In this document: piece after piece, positions 1 to 7,452 of the stretch
Numbering within the stretch: position 1 is the first letter of the stretch
Layout of the letters: the number at the start of each line of letters is the position of its first letter
DNA from: N074bin45 sp039587475
Lineage (GTDB): Bacteria > Gemmatimonadota > Gemmatimonadetes > Gemmatimonadales > GWC2-71-9
Direction: 5' to 3'
DNA length: 15,044 nt
Assembly: GCA_039587475.1 (NCBI GenBank)
Contig: JBDHIK010000064.1
Coordinates: 1 to 15,044, forward strand
Made by a program: the position numbers and the translations under genes
The notes under the pieces: generated by a model
Database searches by the model: none
The model's input: only the letters and a program-made list of their open reading frames with translations
Told to the model about the DNA's origin: nothing

Positions 1-550
1 AGGCCTCTTCGAGCAGGAACCATGGCCCTGCGGCGAAGCCCATGCCGTGAAAAGAGATGTGGAGCTCGAACGTGCCGGCAGCGGACTGCCACCAGTCCCA
101 GGCTGCGCGATTCTCCGGCCGGGCGCCATCATCGCCGCCGTCGCGCGGGAAGCCAAACTCGATGTCGTCTCCGGGCAGTTCCCGGATGACCCCCTGGAGG
201 TAGCGACCCAGGTGGTATGACTCGTCTCCGTCACGGTACCACACCCGGTTGCGCGCTTCGCCGTCAGGGTTGATGTGCGGGAGGATCCACCACTGGTAGT
301 CGGTCAGGAGGGAGTGCTCGGCGGGAAGCTCCTCGAGGTAGGCGGCGACATGGCGCAGCAGCCTCGGCCCCACCGGTTCATCGGCGTGGCAACCACCCAG
401 GAGGCTGACGCGCCTGGCCCCGGTGCCCAGCACGAACCCCCGGACCGGGAGACCGCCCCGGCTGCTGCCAAGCGCGAGACCGTCATCACGCGCAACGGGC
501 CGGGTCTCGAGCACCGAGCTGATGGGGGGAAGCACCGCCTCCGCTCTCAC
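1..550 (-). CDS. M14 family zinc carboxypeptidase, 3' part beyond the window edge
   Basis: The reading frame runs without a stop from a GTG at 550 to the window edge, giving about 183 residues; the C-terminal part is missing. It shows the M14 metallocarboxypeptidase pattern. HADEPVGP at residues 55-62 supplies the zinc ligands of the HxxE motif, and INPDGEARN follows about 40 residues later. FELHISFHGMG near the truncated end should carry the third zinc histidine. Enzymes of this family remove C-terminal residues from peptides or cleave related amide bonds. The upstream symporter stops at 581-583 in the same frame, which fixes the 5' limit. GTG at 550 is the only plausible initiator I find in the first codons, and no strong Shine-Dalgarno sequence precedes it, so the exact start is uncertain. 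It probably shares a transcript with the symporter, 30 nt away. No signal peptide is visible with this start. The family call is firm; the substrate is unknown. Confidence 0.82.
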   Translation of the reverse strand, partial: MRAEAVLPPISSVLETRPVARDDGLALGSSRGGLPVRGFVLGTGARRVSLLGGCHADEPVGPRLLRHVAAYLEELPAEHSLLTDYQWWILPHINPDGEARNRVWYRDGDESYHLGRYLQGVIRELPGDDIEFGFPRDGGDDGARPENRAAWDWWQSAAGTFELHISFHGMGFAAGPWFLLEEA

Positions 551-580
551 CTGGGATCGTGTCCCGTGCCTGTGGACTCG

Positions 581-2137
581 CTACTCTGAGGTCGCCGAGG
601 TCGCCGAGGTCGCCGAGGTCACGCGTCTCACGATGGTGCGATTGAGGAGCAGCACGATCGCAAACGCAATCGCCCACTGCAAGAGCACCGTCCCCACATT
701 GGCTTCCTTGAACGGCGCCAGCCACTCGGGGTCCCACCCACGGGCCTGGTACAACCACCATACCATGAGGACGACGGCCTGGACGGGCACCAGGACGGTG
801 ATGACGAAGTCCCACCACCGGCCGATATGCCAACGCGAGTGCTCGTGGTTGAGTTGTTCCTCACGGAATCGCTTGACTCCATAGGTGATGACCGCGATGG
901 CAAAGAACAAACCGGTCACCATCAGCCCCACGCCCCAGACCCAATCCTGGTTGCGCAGGTACGGAAGCCAGATGACCGAGGGCAGCCCGAGCAGGAAGCC
1001 GACCGCGCCGACGACCTGGGCCGCAGTGCCACGCTTCACGCCGGCATCGACCAGCGACCGCGTGGCCAGCTCAGCCATCGAAATCAACGAGGTGATGGCG
1101 GCAAAGGCGAGCGCCAGGAAGAAGATGACCATGAAGAACTGGCCCATGGGGAGCGTCCCGAACAGCTGCGGGATCCACACGAAGGTGAGGCCCTCGTTAC
1201 TCTGGCTGAAGATCGTGGTGCGCATCAGCTCCGGCGTCAGTTCCGCTCCGGATTCGATGGCCTGGACCAGGGACGGATACGCCGCAAGGCCTTCGGGGTT
1301 CGTCTGGAGGTTGGCGACCAATCCGGGGACGACCGAGAACACGGTCGACATGATCATGACACCGGCCGTCAGGGAGATGAGGTTGTTGGCGGCAGGGAGG
1401 ATGAACGCGTTCTGGACCGTATCCTCCCTCGGCGGGAGGTAGGCCGCGTAGCACAGCACCAGTCCCCAGCCGGCGCCCGTGTCCCACGCGTTCTGGGTCA
1501 GGGCCGCGATCCACAGTTCTGCGCGCGCCAGTTGGGTCCAGTCCACGCCGAACAGGTATGCCAGACCGTCGCCTGCTCCAGGAAGCGTCACTGCCCGGAG
1601 GGTCAGCACGATGACGAGGAAGATGAGACTCGGCATCAGGAACTTGGCCACACGTTCGATGAAGTTGACTCCGCGCGCGACGACGAAGACGGCGAGACCA
1701 ATGGCCATGGCGTGGGTCAGCGCCGGCCACAGGGACTGGCTGTAGGTCGTCCAGAACGCTCCGGGATTCGGCTCGGGAATGGCGCCGGTGAGGGCCGCGG
1801 CCGTGAAACGGAACGTCCAACCGGCCACGACCGAGTAGTAGAACATGATGGCGGTGGCCACGAACACCACGAAGGCTCCCATCCAGGCCCAGCGCGGTCC
1901 CATCATCCCCATGAACGCCTTGATCGGCCCGGCCCGCATCTTTCGGCCCATCCCGAATTCCACCAAGATCAGCGGAATGGACCACAGAAACAGAAACGCC
2001 ACCCAGGCGATGAGAAACTCACCGCCTCCATTCTGACCGGCGATGCGCGGGAAGCGCCAGATATTGCCCGTGCCGACTGCCATACCGAGCATGGCCAGCA
2101 TCATACCGAGCCGAGAACCGAAGTGGTGTTGAGACAT
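581..2137 (-). CDS. Sodium-dependent transporter of the SNF (neurotransmitter:sodium symporter) family
   Basis: This 518-residue membrane protein is close to the usual length of bacterial SNF carriers. The N-terminus carries the family hallmark: GMAVGTGNIWRFP at residues 18-30, then QNGGGEFLIAW. In LeuT-like proteins this unwound first helix binds sodium and the amino-acid substrate. About eleven or twelve hydrophobic segments can be counted, the last near residues 484-500, so it is an inner-membrane Na+-coupled symporter. Amino acids are the commonest bacterial substrates, but the true one is not readable. The ATG at 2137 is chosen because it leaves the usual short tail before helix 1. There is no Shine-Dalgarno sequence before it; the leader instead runs into a heptamer repeat. 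The C-terminus ends in an odd TSA repeat from a 9-bp tandem repeat. It lies upstream of an M14 carboxypeptidase on the same strand, which fits uptake of released amino acids. Confidence 0.93.
   Translation of the reverse strand: MSQHHFGSRLGMMLAMLGMAVGTGNIWRFPRIAGQNGGGEFLIAWVAFLFLWSIPLILVEFGMGRKMRAGPIKAFMGMMGPRWAWMGAFVVFVATAIMFYYSVVAGWTFRFTAAALTGAIPEPNPGAFWTTYSQSLWPALTHAMAIGLAVFVVARGVNFIERVAKFLMPSLIFLVIVLTLRAVTLPGAGDGLAYLFGVDWTQLARAELWIAALTQNAWDTGAGWGLVLCYAAYLPPREDTVQNAFILPAANNLISLTAGVMIMSTVFSVVPGLVANLQTNPEGLAAYPSLVQAIESGAELTPELMRTTIFSQSNEGLTFVWIPQLFGTLPMGQFFMVIFFLALAFAAITSLISMAELATRSLVDAGVKRGTAAQVVGAVGFLLGLPSVIWLPYLRNQDWVWGVGLMVTGLFFAIAVITYGVKRFREEQLNHEHSRWHIGRWWDFVITVLVPVQAVVLMVWWLYQARGWDPEWLAPFKEANVGTVLLQWAIAFAIVLLLNRTIVRRVTSATSATSATSE
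588..620. repeat. 9-bp tandem repeat (GAGGTCGCC) at the symporter C-terminus
   Basis: Three full copies of GAGGTCGCC (588-596, 597-605, 606-614) and a partial fourth lie in the last codons of the symporter. On the coding strand they add Thr-Ser-Ala units just before the stop. The copies are identical, which points to recent slippage expansion and possible length variation between strains. Confidence 0.85.
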
Positions 2138-2150
2138 AGGGAGGCAGTGA

Positions 2151-2199
2151 GTGAGTAGTGAGTAGTGAGTAGTGAGTGGTGAGTGGTGAGTGGTGAGTG
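2151..2199. repeat. Heptamer tandem repeat, three GTGAGTA and four GTGAGTG units
   Basis: Seven contiguous 7-nt units occupy the intergenic region between the minus-strand symporter and the plus-strand cupin, starting 13 nt upstream of the symporter ATG. Units 1-3 (2151-2171) read GTGAGTA and units 4-7 (2172-2199) read GTGAGTG. Degenerate units flank both ends. The array would be transcribed as the symporter leader. A related shorter patch in the opposite orientation lies at 3181-3200. Confidence 0.9.
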
Positions 2200-2287
2200 G
2201 TGGATAGGGAATCGACTGCTGTAGTTAACGCCTTCCGGGGCGGTTGTCGAGCCGCTTGCGTACCGGACCCTGGATCGAGAAATTCGA

Positions 2288-2319
2288 CCACCTGACAACC
2301 TTCTCATTGTGAAAGGTGG
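2288..2319 (+). promoter_or_regulatory. Possible hairpin covering the cupin ribosome-binding site
   Basis: CCACCT (2288-2293) can pair with AGGTGG (2314-2319), and ACAA (2295-2298) with TTGT (2307-2310), leaving an 8-nt loop. The 3' arm is the AAAGGTGG Shine-Dalgarno sequence, 4 nt before the cupin ATG. If formed in mRNA, the hairpin would hide the ribosome-binding site. It is short and could occur by chance. Confidence 0.3.
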
Positions 2320-2323
2320 CCGC

Positions 2324-2689
2324 ATGCCGCGTCTCATCGAGCAACCCACCATCATCGACTGTGTCGGCACCAAGCCCAAGCAGATTCGGGAGTTCGCCGG
2401 TCGCGTCAACTCGGGGCACTCCGATGTGAGCGTGGCCTGGATGGTCTCGCCCCAGGGATGGGAAGAACCCGGACAACGGCCCGCATTTCAGGAGATCACT
2501 GTCATCCTCGAGGGTGCCCTGACCGTGGAGCACGAGGGTGGCACCCTCACCGTGCACAGTGGCCAGGCCGTGGTGACCGAGCCGGGCGAGTGGGTGCGAT
2601 ACTCGACCCCTGACGACGGTGGAGCCAGCTACGTGGCCGTCTGCCTGCCGGCCTTCTCGCCCGAGACGGTGCACCGGGACGACGAGTGA
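2324..2689 (+). CDS. Small cupin-domain protein
   Basis: This 121-residue protein has the core of a single cupin barrel: EITVILEGALTVEHEGGTL near residues 57-75 and GQAVVTEPGEWVRYS near 80-94. These match the positions of cupin motifs 1 and 2. The histidines that usually bind the metal are absent; motif 1 keeps only the glutamate (E57) and the glycine, and motif 2 has PGEW with no following His. It may therefore bind a small ligand without metal, or be a non-catalytic or sensory cupin. The ATG at 2324 is preferred over a GTG at 2309 because AAAGGTGG lies 4 nt upstream of it. The stop overlaps the start of the next gene by 4 nt, so the two products are probably made together. The function is unknown. 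The fold call is fairly safe. Confidence 0.8.
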   Translation: MPRLIEQPTIIDCVGTKPKQIREFAGRVNSGHSDVSVAWMVSPQGWEEPGQRPAFQEITVILEGALTVEHEGGTLTVHSGQAVVTEPGEWVRYSTPDDGGASYVAVCLPAFSPETVHRDDE

Positions 2690-3114
2690 GCCACGAGCGC
2701 CGGGCGGAGATTCAGGAGGCCATCGACCGGGAGACCCGCGCCTGGGACACCCAGGACGCGGACCTTCTGGTGACCGTATTCCACCCCGACATGGTGTGGC
2801 CCTGGCCACCCGACCCTTCGGCCCACGACCCGAGGGATTGGGTCCTCGTGTGGGGCCGCTATGACGCGGACCGATGGCGTCGCGGCTGGCAGGAGCTGTT
2901 CGACGGCCACGCGTTGGTGCACAACCGGCGTACGACCAGGCGCATTGAGATTTCCGAGGAGGAAGACGGCGCCTTTGCGGTGGTCGACATCGATACGCTG
3001 TGGCGCAGCCATGAGGGGGTCGACATGCGCTGGAAGGGTCGGACCTGCAAGATCTACACGCTGGTGGCGGGCGAGTGGAAGATGATCGCCCAGACCGGCG
3101 TACTCCAATACTGA
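2686..3114 (+). CDS. NTF2/SnoaL-like (nuclear transport factor 2 superfamily) protein
   Basis: This 142-residue protein begins with the helix pattern of the NTF2-like fold: an EIQEAIDRETRAWDTQD helix followed by DLLVTVFHPDMVWPWP. It continues with strands including GAFAVVDIDTLWR and ends with GEWKMIAQTGVLQY, a typical last strand. Such proteins form a cone-shaped pocket and serve as small enzymes (isomerases, cyclases) or ligand binders. Asp and His residues sit at the pocket region (HPD near residues 38-40), but no specific activity can be assigned. The start is a GTG inside the cupin stop (GTGA overlap), implying translational coupling. Cupins and NTF2-like proteins often sit together in small-molecule-modifying cassettes, so joint action on one substrate is an inference. 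Confidence 0.78.
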   Translation: MSHERRAEIQEAIDRETRAWDTQDADLLVTVFHPDMVWPWPPDPSAHDPRDWVLVWGRYDADRWRRGWQELFDGHALVHNRRTTRRIEISEEEDGAFAVVDIDTLWRSHEGVDMRWKGRTCKIYTLVAGEWKMIAQTGVLQY

Positions 3115-3130
3115 GCTGTCGGCCACAAGA

Positions 3131-3172
3131 ACCGAACCCGCGACATCCGTACACGGAAATCGCGGGTTCGGT
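3131..3172. terminator. Perfect 13-bp inverted repeat between convergent genes, probable bidirectional terminator
   Basis: ACCGAACCCGCGA (3131-3143) is exactly mirrored by TCGCGGGTTCGGT (3160-3172), with a 16-nt loop that may itself pair (CCG/CGG). It lies 16 nt after the NTF2-like stop and 26 nt before the 3' end of the receptor gene, the usual place for a shared terminator. There is no clear T-run on either strand, so termination efficiency is uncertain. Confidence 0.6.
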
Positions 3173-3180
3173 CCTACTCG

Positions 3181-3200
3181 CCACTCACCACTCACTCACT
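3181..3200. repeat. Short CACTCAC heptamer patch, inverted relative to the 2151-2199 array
   Basis: The patch reads CCACTCA twice and then CTCACTA, running into the receptor stop codon. Its first 15 nt (3181-3195) are the exact reverse complement of sequence inside the 2151-2199 array. The two patches thus flank the cupin/NTF2 cassette in inverted orientation, about 1 kb apart. Confidence 0.75.
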
Positions 3201-6200
3201 AGAACGCGTATCGCATCCCCAACTGCGCCTGCCGTGGAGTACCCTGCCCGCTCTGGAAAGTGCCGTCAAAGTTCAAAAAGGTCCCTGTCGTCGAGGGATC
3301 GAGGAAGTTGCTGTTGTTGGTCAAGTTGAAGATGTCGAGCTGAACCGTGAGAAATCCGTTGCCGAGTGGGAACGGCCGCTGGACCTGGAGGTCCCACGTG
3401 AAGAATTCGTTGTCCTTTCGTAGGGTGTTGCGCAGCAGGATACTGCCATCGGAGCAGATCCGGTCGCTTTGGGACGAGGCGCGGACGCCTGTTCCCACAT
3501 TGCCCGCGCCGCATACTTCCGAGGTCGGCTGTGCCGACTGGTAGGCCACCCGATTGTTCAAGAAAATCTTCCAGGGGATTTCCCAGAACAGCCAGGCGTT
3601 GAGCCGGTGTCGTTGGTCGCGGTCACTCCAATTGTACTCCCGATCGAGCGCATCTGCCCGGGCATAGCGGAAGCTGAAGGGATCGCGCTCGTTGTCGTCG
3701 TCCGCCTTGTCCCACGAGAGCGTGTAATTGACGTCGAACCCGATCTTGGGCTGGTTGATCAGCTTGAGCCCGAGAGTGATTCCGTTGTACCTGGACTTGG
3801 CTTCGCTTTCCAAGGTGGTCAAGGTCCCAAGCCCGTTGGGGCTGCCAGGAGCCCCAACGTTGCCGAAGTCACCCCAGGGGCTGCCGAACACCGCGTCATT
3901 TCGATCGACGAACCGCAACAAGTTGTCGGTGCGAGCATGAAGAAAGCTGAGCAAGCCGACGAAGCCTTTCCCCAGCGCCTGCTCGTAGGCGACACTGAGG
4001 CTGGTGGTGCGTGGGTTCTGTAGGCCCACGTCGGCCACGAACACCCCGGGCTGGAACAGAGAGGCACTCGGGGGAAGATCCGGCAACAAGTCGCCGTACG
4101 CCGGGGTTGGCAGGCCGGACCCAGTACTCCCGAACTGGTTCCCCCCGATGGATCCGTTGGTGCTCCTCACGCTGGCGAGGTTGAGGCCCGCCAGCCGGGC
4201 ATAATAGATACCAGCCGAGCCGCGCAATACCGACTGTTTGTTGTCTTTCACGTCCCACGAGACACCCAACCGGGGTTGCCACATGCCGTAGTCGGAGGGG
4301 ATCTCGCCGTTCGAGGGGAAGGTGTAGCTCCCGGTGGTGTTGGTGACGGTCTGGCCGATGAACGGCGCAAAGAACACGTCCGATGGGGGCGTCTGCACGT
4401 CAGGCTGGATTTGGGCCTCCCAGCGGAGACCATAGTCGATGGTCAGGTTCGACCGCGGCCGCCAACTGTCCTGAATGAACAGGGCGACCTCCTGCTGCTT
4501 GATCGTCTGGGTTCCGGCCTCCTCTGCCGTCAGACCTCCTACCCCGGTAAACTGAAGATAGAGGTCTACCGACCCCATCGTCAGCGGGTCGGTGTTGTAA
4601 TCGAGAAAATCCTGCACGGAGAGAAACGCCATCCGGCCGTTGGCGAACCCTCGGAACGTCTGCTTCACCTGTGTCCGGTTATACTCGGCGCCCGCTTTGA
4701 AAAGGTGCGTCCCCGTCGACCACGACACGTTGTCCAGGATCTGGAAACGCGTGTCGTAGGCGTCGACCGGGAGGAAGAACGGCATGCCGATCCGGTAGCC
4801 CTGGAAGGTCCCGTCAGCCGCAGTGAACCCAATATCAGTGTCGGGGAATGGCCGGCCGGTGTTCGGATTGATGGCTTGCTCATACGGTCTTGGGCGGTCC
4901 TCACGGGCAAACTGGAAACGGAACTCGTTGGACACCGTGTTGGAAAACAAGGAGGTCAGGCTTCCGTTGATGGCGTTGGACTGCACCAACTCGACGCCGT
5001 TGGAACTCCGGCCCCACAGATCCACGTCGTTGGTGCCGTTGGGCTGGTTGGCGTCGCTGAAGTTGTACTTCAACGCGGCGAAGTGCTTCTCGCCCATGCG
5101 CCAGTCCAGTTTGGCCAGGAGGGCGATGTTGTCGTCCTTGCGCTCGATCGACCCGAAGTCGCCGGCCAGCGCCCCACCGAATGCCGTGTCGGTCCATGCG
5201 AGGAGTGCCGGATCAATCAGGCCGGTACGCGTCTTCTGTTTGGTCTCGGTGCGCTTCTGCATGTCGAACGCCACAAAGAAGAAGGCCCTGTCCCGCTTGA
5301 TGGGGCCGCCCAACGTGAAGCCGAACTGGTGGCGGAAGAAGTCGGGATCGTAGCCCAGGAACGGGCCTTGAGTCGGATAGGCCGCCGATGCCCCGCTACC
5401 TTGACCAAAGTAGTGGGCCGTCCCATGCAGCTCGTTGCCGCCCGACTTGGTGACGAGGTTCACGAAGCCGCCGCTGGAGCGTCCGAACTCGGCGTTGGCC
5501 CCCTGGGCGATGACCACCATCTCCTGGATGGCATCGATGTTGAACGTGAAGGCTGGGCGCTGGCCACCGCGCTGCTCGCCGAAGAACGGGTTGTTGAAGT
5601 CGGCCCCGTCCACCATGAAGTTGTTGTGGATGCCGCGCTGGCCGCCGATGGAGATCTCGTCGCCGTCGGGCCCCTGCACCACCGCCACGTTGGGCGTCAA
5701 CACCACCAGGTTCTGCAAGTTTCGGCCATCGTTGGGGATGGCGCGAATCTCCTCGTCGCTGAAGTCGGTCTTGGCCGCCACCTGTCCGATGTCGATGTCG
5801 GGGTTGGCCGCCATCACAGTGATTTCTTCCAGTTCCACCGCCGAAGCGTTGAGCCGGAAGTTGGCAATCGCCGCTGATCCCAAACTGACGCGGACACCTT
5901 CCCGGCGGGCAGACTGGTAACCGATGAAACGGGCCGTGATGTCATAGGTGCCTACCCGGAGCAGTGGAGCGGTATACGCTCCGAGGCGATTCGTCGTGAC
6001 ATCGATGCTCTGGTTGGTGGCGACGTTGCGGACGCTGACCGTGGCGCCTTCTATGGCGTTGCCGTCGTTGTCGAGGACGGTGCCGCGGACGAGACCCGTC
6101 GTCGCTTGCGCCTGGGCAAACACTGTGGAAGGAATCACCGCCAACGCGAGGCCGACGATGAACGGACTGATGACCCTGCACCAACGAGACCTGGAGAGCA

Positions 6201-6201
6201 T
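3199..6201 (-). CDS. TonB-dependent outer-membrane receptor with N-terminal carboxypeptidase-regulatory-like domain
   Basis: This 1000-residue Oar-like receptor has a Sec signal peptide (hydrophobic stretch at residues 10-28, likely cleavage after VFA at 29). A CarboxypepD-regulatory-like beta-sandwich follows at about 35-120 (GLVRGTVLDNDGNAIEGATV ... RFIGYQ). A possible TonB box is at LEEITVMA (124-131). The plug is at about 145-260, with GGQRGIHNNFMVDGADFNNP and FGRSSGGFVNLVTKSGGNELHG. The rest is a long beta-barrel that ends in the aromatic LGMRYAF, as expected for outer-membrane insertion. It should bring a substrate into the periplasm using TonB and proton-motive force; the ligand is not readable. 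The ATG at 6201 is preceded by AAGGAG five nt upstream. No SusD-like partner is present. It is last in the minus-strand run, with a 110-nt leader that may hold its own promoter. Confidence 0.93.
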   Translation of the reverse strand: MLSRSRWCRVISPFIVGLALAVIPSTVFAQAQATTGLVRGTVLDNDGNAIEGATVSVRNVATNQSIDVTTNRLGAYTAPLLRVGTYDITARFIGYQSARREGVRVSLGSAAIANFRLNASAVELEEITVMAANPDIDIGQVAAKTDFSDEEIRAIPNDGRNLQNLVVLTPNVAVVQGPDGDEISIGGQRGIHNNFMVDGADFNNPFFGEQRGGQRPAFTFNIDAIQEMVVIAQGANAEFGRSSGGFVNLVTKSGGNELHGTAHYFGQGSGASAAYPTQGPFLGYDPDFFRHQFGFTLGGPIKRDRAFFFVAFDMQKRTETKQKTRTGLIDPALLAWTDTAFGGALAGDFGSIERKDDNIALLAKLDWRMGEKHFAALKYNFSDANQPNGTNDVDLWGRSSNGVELVQSNAINGSLTSLFSNTVSNEFRFQFAREDRPRPYEQAINPNTGRPFPDTDIGFTAADGTFQGYRIGMPFFLPVDAYDTRFQILDNVSWSTGTHLFKAGAEYNRTQVKQTFRGFANGRMAFLSVQDFLDYNTDPLTMGSVDLYLQFTGVGGLTAEEAGTQTIKQQEVALFIQDSWRPRSNLTIDYGLRWEAQIQPDVQTPPSDVFFAPFIGQTVTNTTGSYTFPSNGEIPSDYGMWQPRLGVSWDVKDNKQSVLRGSAGIYYARLAGLNLASVRSTNGSIGGNQFGSTGSGLPTPAYGDLLPDLPPSASLFQPGVFVADVGLQNPRTTSLSVAYEQALGKGFVGLLSFLHARTDNLLRFVDRNDAVFGSPWGDFGNVGAPGSPNGLGTLTTLESEAKSRYNGITLGLKLINQPKIGFDVNYTLSWDKADDDNERDPFSFRYARADALDREYNWSDRDQRHRLNAWLFWEIPWKIFLNNRVAYQSAQPTSEVCGAGNVGTGVRASSQSDRICSDGSILLRNTLRKDNEFFTWDLQVQRPFPLGNGFLTVQLDIFNLTNNSNFLDPSTTGTFLNFDGTFQSGQGTPRQAQLGMRYAF

Positions 6202-6259
6202 GGGAACTCCTTGGGTTGGTGGGGCGGCGGAGGGGATGCGCCGTCAGATATGTGGCAAC

Positions 6260-6288
6260 AGGGTACCGATTGAGAACCGTCTTGGCAA
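6260..6288 (-). promoter_or_regulatory. Candidate sigma-70-like promoter for the TonB-dependent receptor
   Basis: On the minus strand TTGCCA (6288-6283) is followed by a 17-nt spacer and TACCCT (6265-6260), about 59 nt upstream of the receptor ATG. The -35 is fair and the -10 is weak. It lies in the only gap over 100 nt in the minus-strand run. A 6-bp inverted repeat (ACCGTC 6276-6281 / GACGGT 6295-6300) overlaps its upstream part and could be an operator or a weak end signal for the gene before. Confidence 0.3.
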
Positions 6289-6311
6289 GGGTGGGACGGT
6301 GCCGTACGCGC

Positions 6312-7415
6312 TCACGGGACGTGGAGCACCTGGGGTCCCAGCACGTCCGTGCGCGGCGTCACACCCAGGCCTGGTACCGTGCCAGCTGCGAGGCGTCCCT
6401 CCACCCTGACCGGGGCGCCCTCCGCGAGGCTCACGGTCACGTAGCTGTTGAAATCGGTCGCCGTAAACAGGAACTCCGGCGGAGTGCTGTGCGCAAGGTG
6501 AGCAATGGCGGCGGTCACGATGTCGCCGCCCCAGGTGTCCTCGATGGTGACCGCAATACCCAGCGAGACGCACAGATCGCGCGCCTGCCTGGCCTTGGTG
6601 AGGCCCCCAAGCTTGCTGATCTTCAAGTTGACGACATCCATGGCCCCGTCGTTGAACGCTTTCACCAGCATCTCGATGCCGTCCACCGATTCGTCCAGGA
6701 TGAAGGGGTGGTCGGTTCGCTGGCGGATGCTCAGGCACTCCTCGTAGCTGGCGCAGGGCTGCTCGATGTACACGTCGACGTCGCCGACGGCACGGACCAC
6801 CCGGGCAGCCTGATGCATGAGCCACCCGGTGTTGGCGTCCGCGATGAGGACATCGCCCGGGTGCAGGACGCCGGCGGCCATGCGGATCCGGGCGATGTCG
6901 GTATCCGGATCCCCACCGACCTTGAGCTGAAACCTGGTATACCCCTCGGAACGGTAGCCCTCGATGCTCTGCGCCATCCGTTCAGGCGTGTCCTGCGAGA
7001 TGGCCCGGTACAGCGGAAAGTCGTCGCCGTAGCGGCCGCCCAGCAGGGTGCACACCGGCTGCCCCGTGGCCTGGCCCAGGATGTCCCAGCAGGCGACATC
7101 GATGGCCGACTTGACGTAGGGGTGGCCCTTGAGCGCCTGGTCCATGGTGCGGTTGAGCCTGCCAAGCGCCAGAGGGTCCGCACCGATGAGCGAGGGCGCC
7201 AGTTCCTCGATCCCGGTCCGGGCCCCGGCGGCATAGGACGGCAGGTAGACCGGCCCGAGGGGGCAGACCTCGCCGTGGCCGACGAGCCCGGTGTCGGTGG
7301 TCACCTGAACGACGGTGGAGTCGAACACCGCGACCGACTTGCCGCCGGACCAGTGATAGCTCCCCTCGTGCAGCGGCAGGTCGACCTGGTAGGCGGCGAT
7401 GGAGGTAATCTTCAT
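6312..7415 (-). CDS. Enolase-superfamily dehydratase, probable cis-3-hydroxy-L-proline dehydratase
   Basis: This 367-residue protein belongs to the mandelate racemase/muconate lactonizing enzyme group. The N-terminal capping domain (1-125) has VDLPLHEGSYHWSGGK. The barrel shows FQLKVGGD with catalytic Lys165, metal ligands D193 (ADANTG), E218 (YIEQPC) and D241 (LDES), and the opposite lysine in NLKISKLGG (K265/K268). From memory, the whole pattern, including EVCPLGPVYLP, GHPYVKSAIDVACWDILG, YRAISQ and IEDTWGGDIVTAAIAHLA, matches cis-3-hydroxy-L-proline dehydratases. Those enzymes make pyrroline-2-carboxylate, which is reduced to proline. Other racemase or dehydratase activities are possible. 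The ATG at 7415 begins the conserved MKIT start and gives the family length; the frame is open 222 nt further upstream, but that part would overlap the preceding gene and does not look like this family. The next upstream gene ends 37 nt away. Superfamily is certain, substrate probable. Confidence 0.85.
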   Translation of the reverse strand: MKITSIAAYQVDLPLHEGSYHWSGGKSVAVFDSTVVQVTTDTGLVGHGEVCPLGPVYLPSYAAGARTGIEELAPSLIGADPLALGRLNRTMDQALKGHPYVKSAIDVACWDILGQATGQPVCTLLGGRYGDDFPLYRAISQDTPERMAQSIEGYRSEGYTRFQLKVGGDPDTDIARIRMAAGVLHPGDVLIADANTGWLMHQAARVVRAVGDVDVYIEQPCASYEECLSIRQRTDHPFILDESVDGIEMLVKAFNDGAMDVVNLKISKLGGLTKARQARDLCVSLGIAVTIEDTWGGDIVTAAIAHLAHSTPPEFLFTATDFNSYVTVSLAEGAPVRVEGRLAAGTVPGLGVTPRTDVLGPQVLHVP

Positions 7416-7452
7416 CAGTGGTTCGGCCTTCCGGTGCATGGCCCGTCGATCG

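Noticed and set aside
827..2158. A 443-codon open frame on the plus strand
   Set aside because: It is antisense to the SNF symporter. Its product is rich in Asp, Arg, His and Gly with no hydrophobic core or motif, as expected of a shadow frame.
2146..2210. Heptamer array considered as a CRISPR array
   Set aside because: The units are 7 nt with no spacers, and no cas genes are near. It is a simple tandem repeat.
4276..5877. A 533-codon open frame on the plus strand
   Set aside because: It lies entirely antisense to the TonB-dependent receptor, whose domains are clear. Its translation shows no family pattern and is of the kind high-GC DNA gives by chance.
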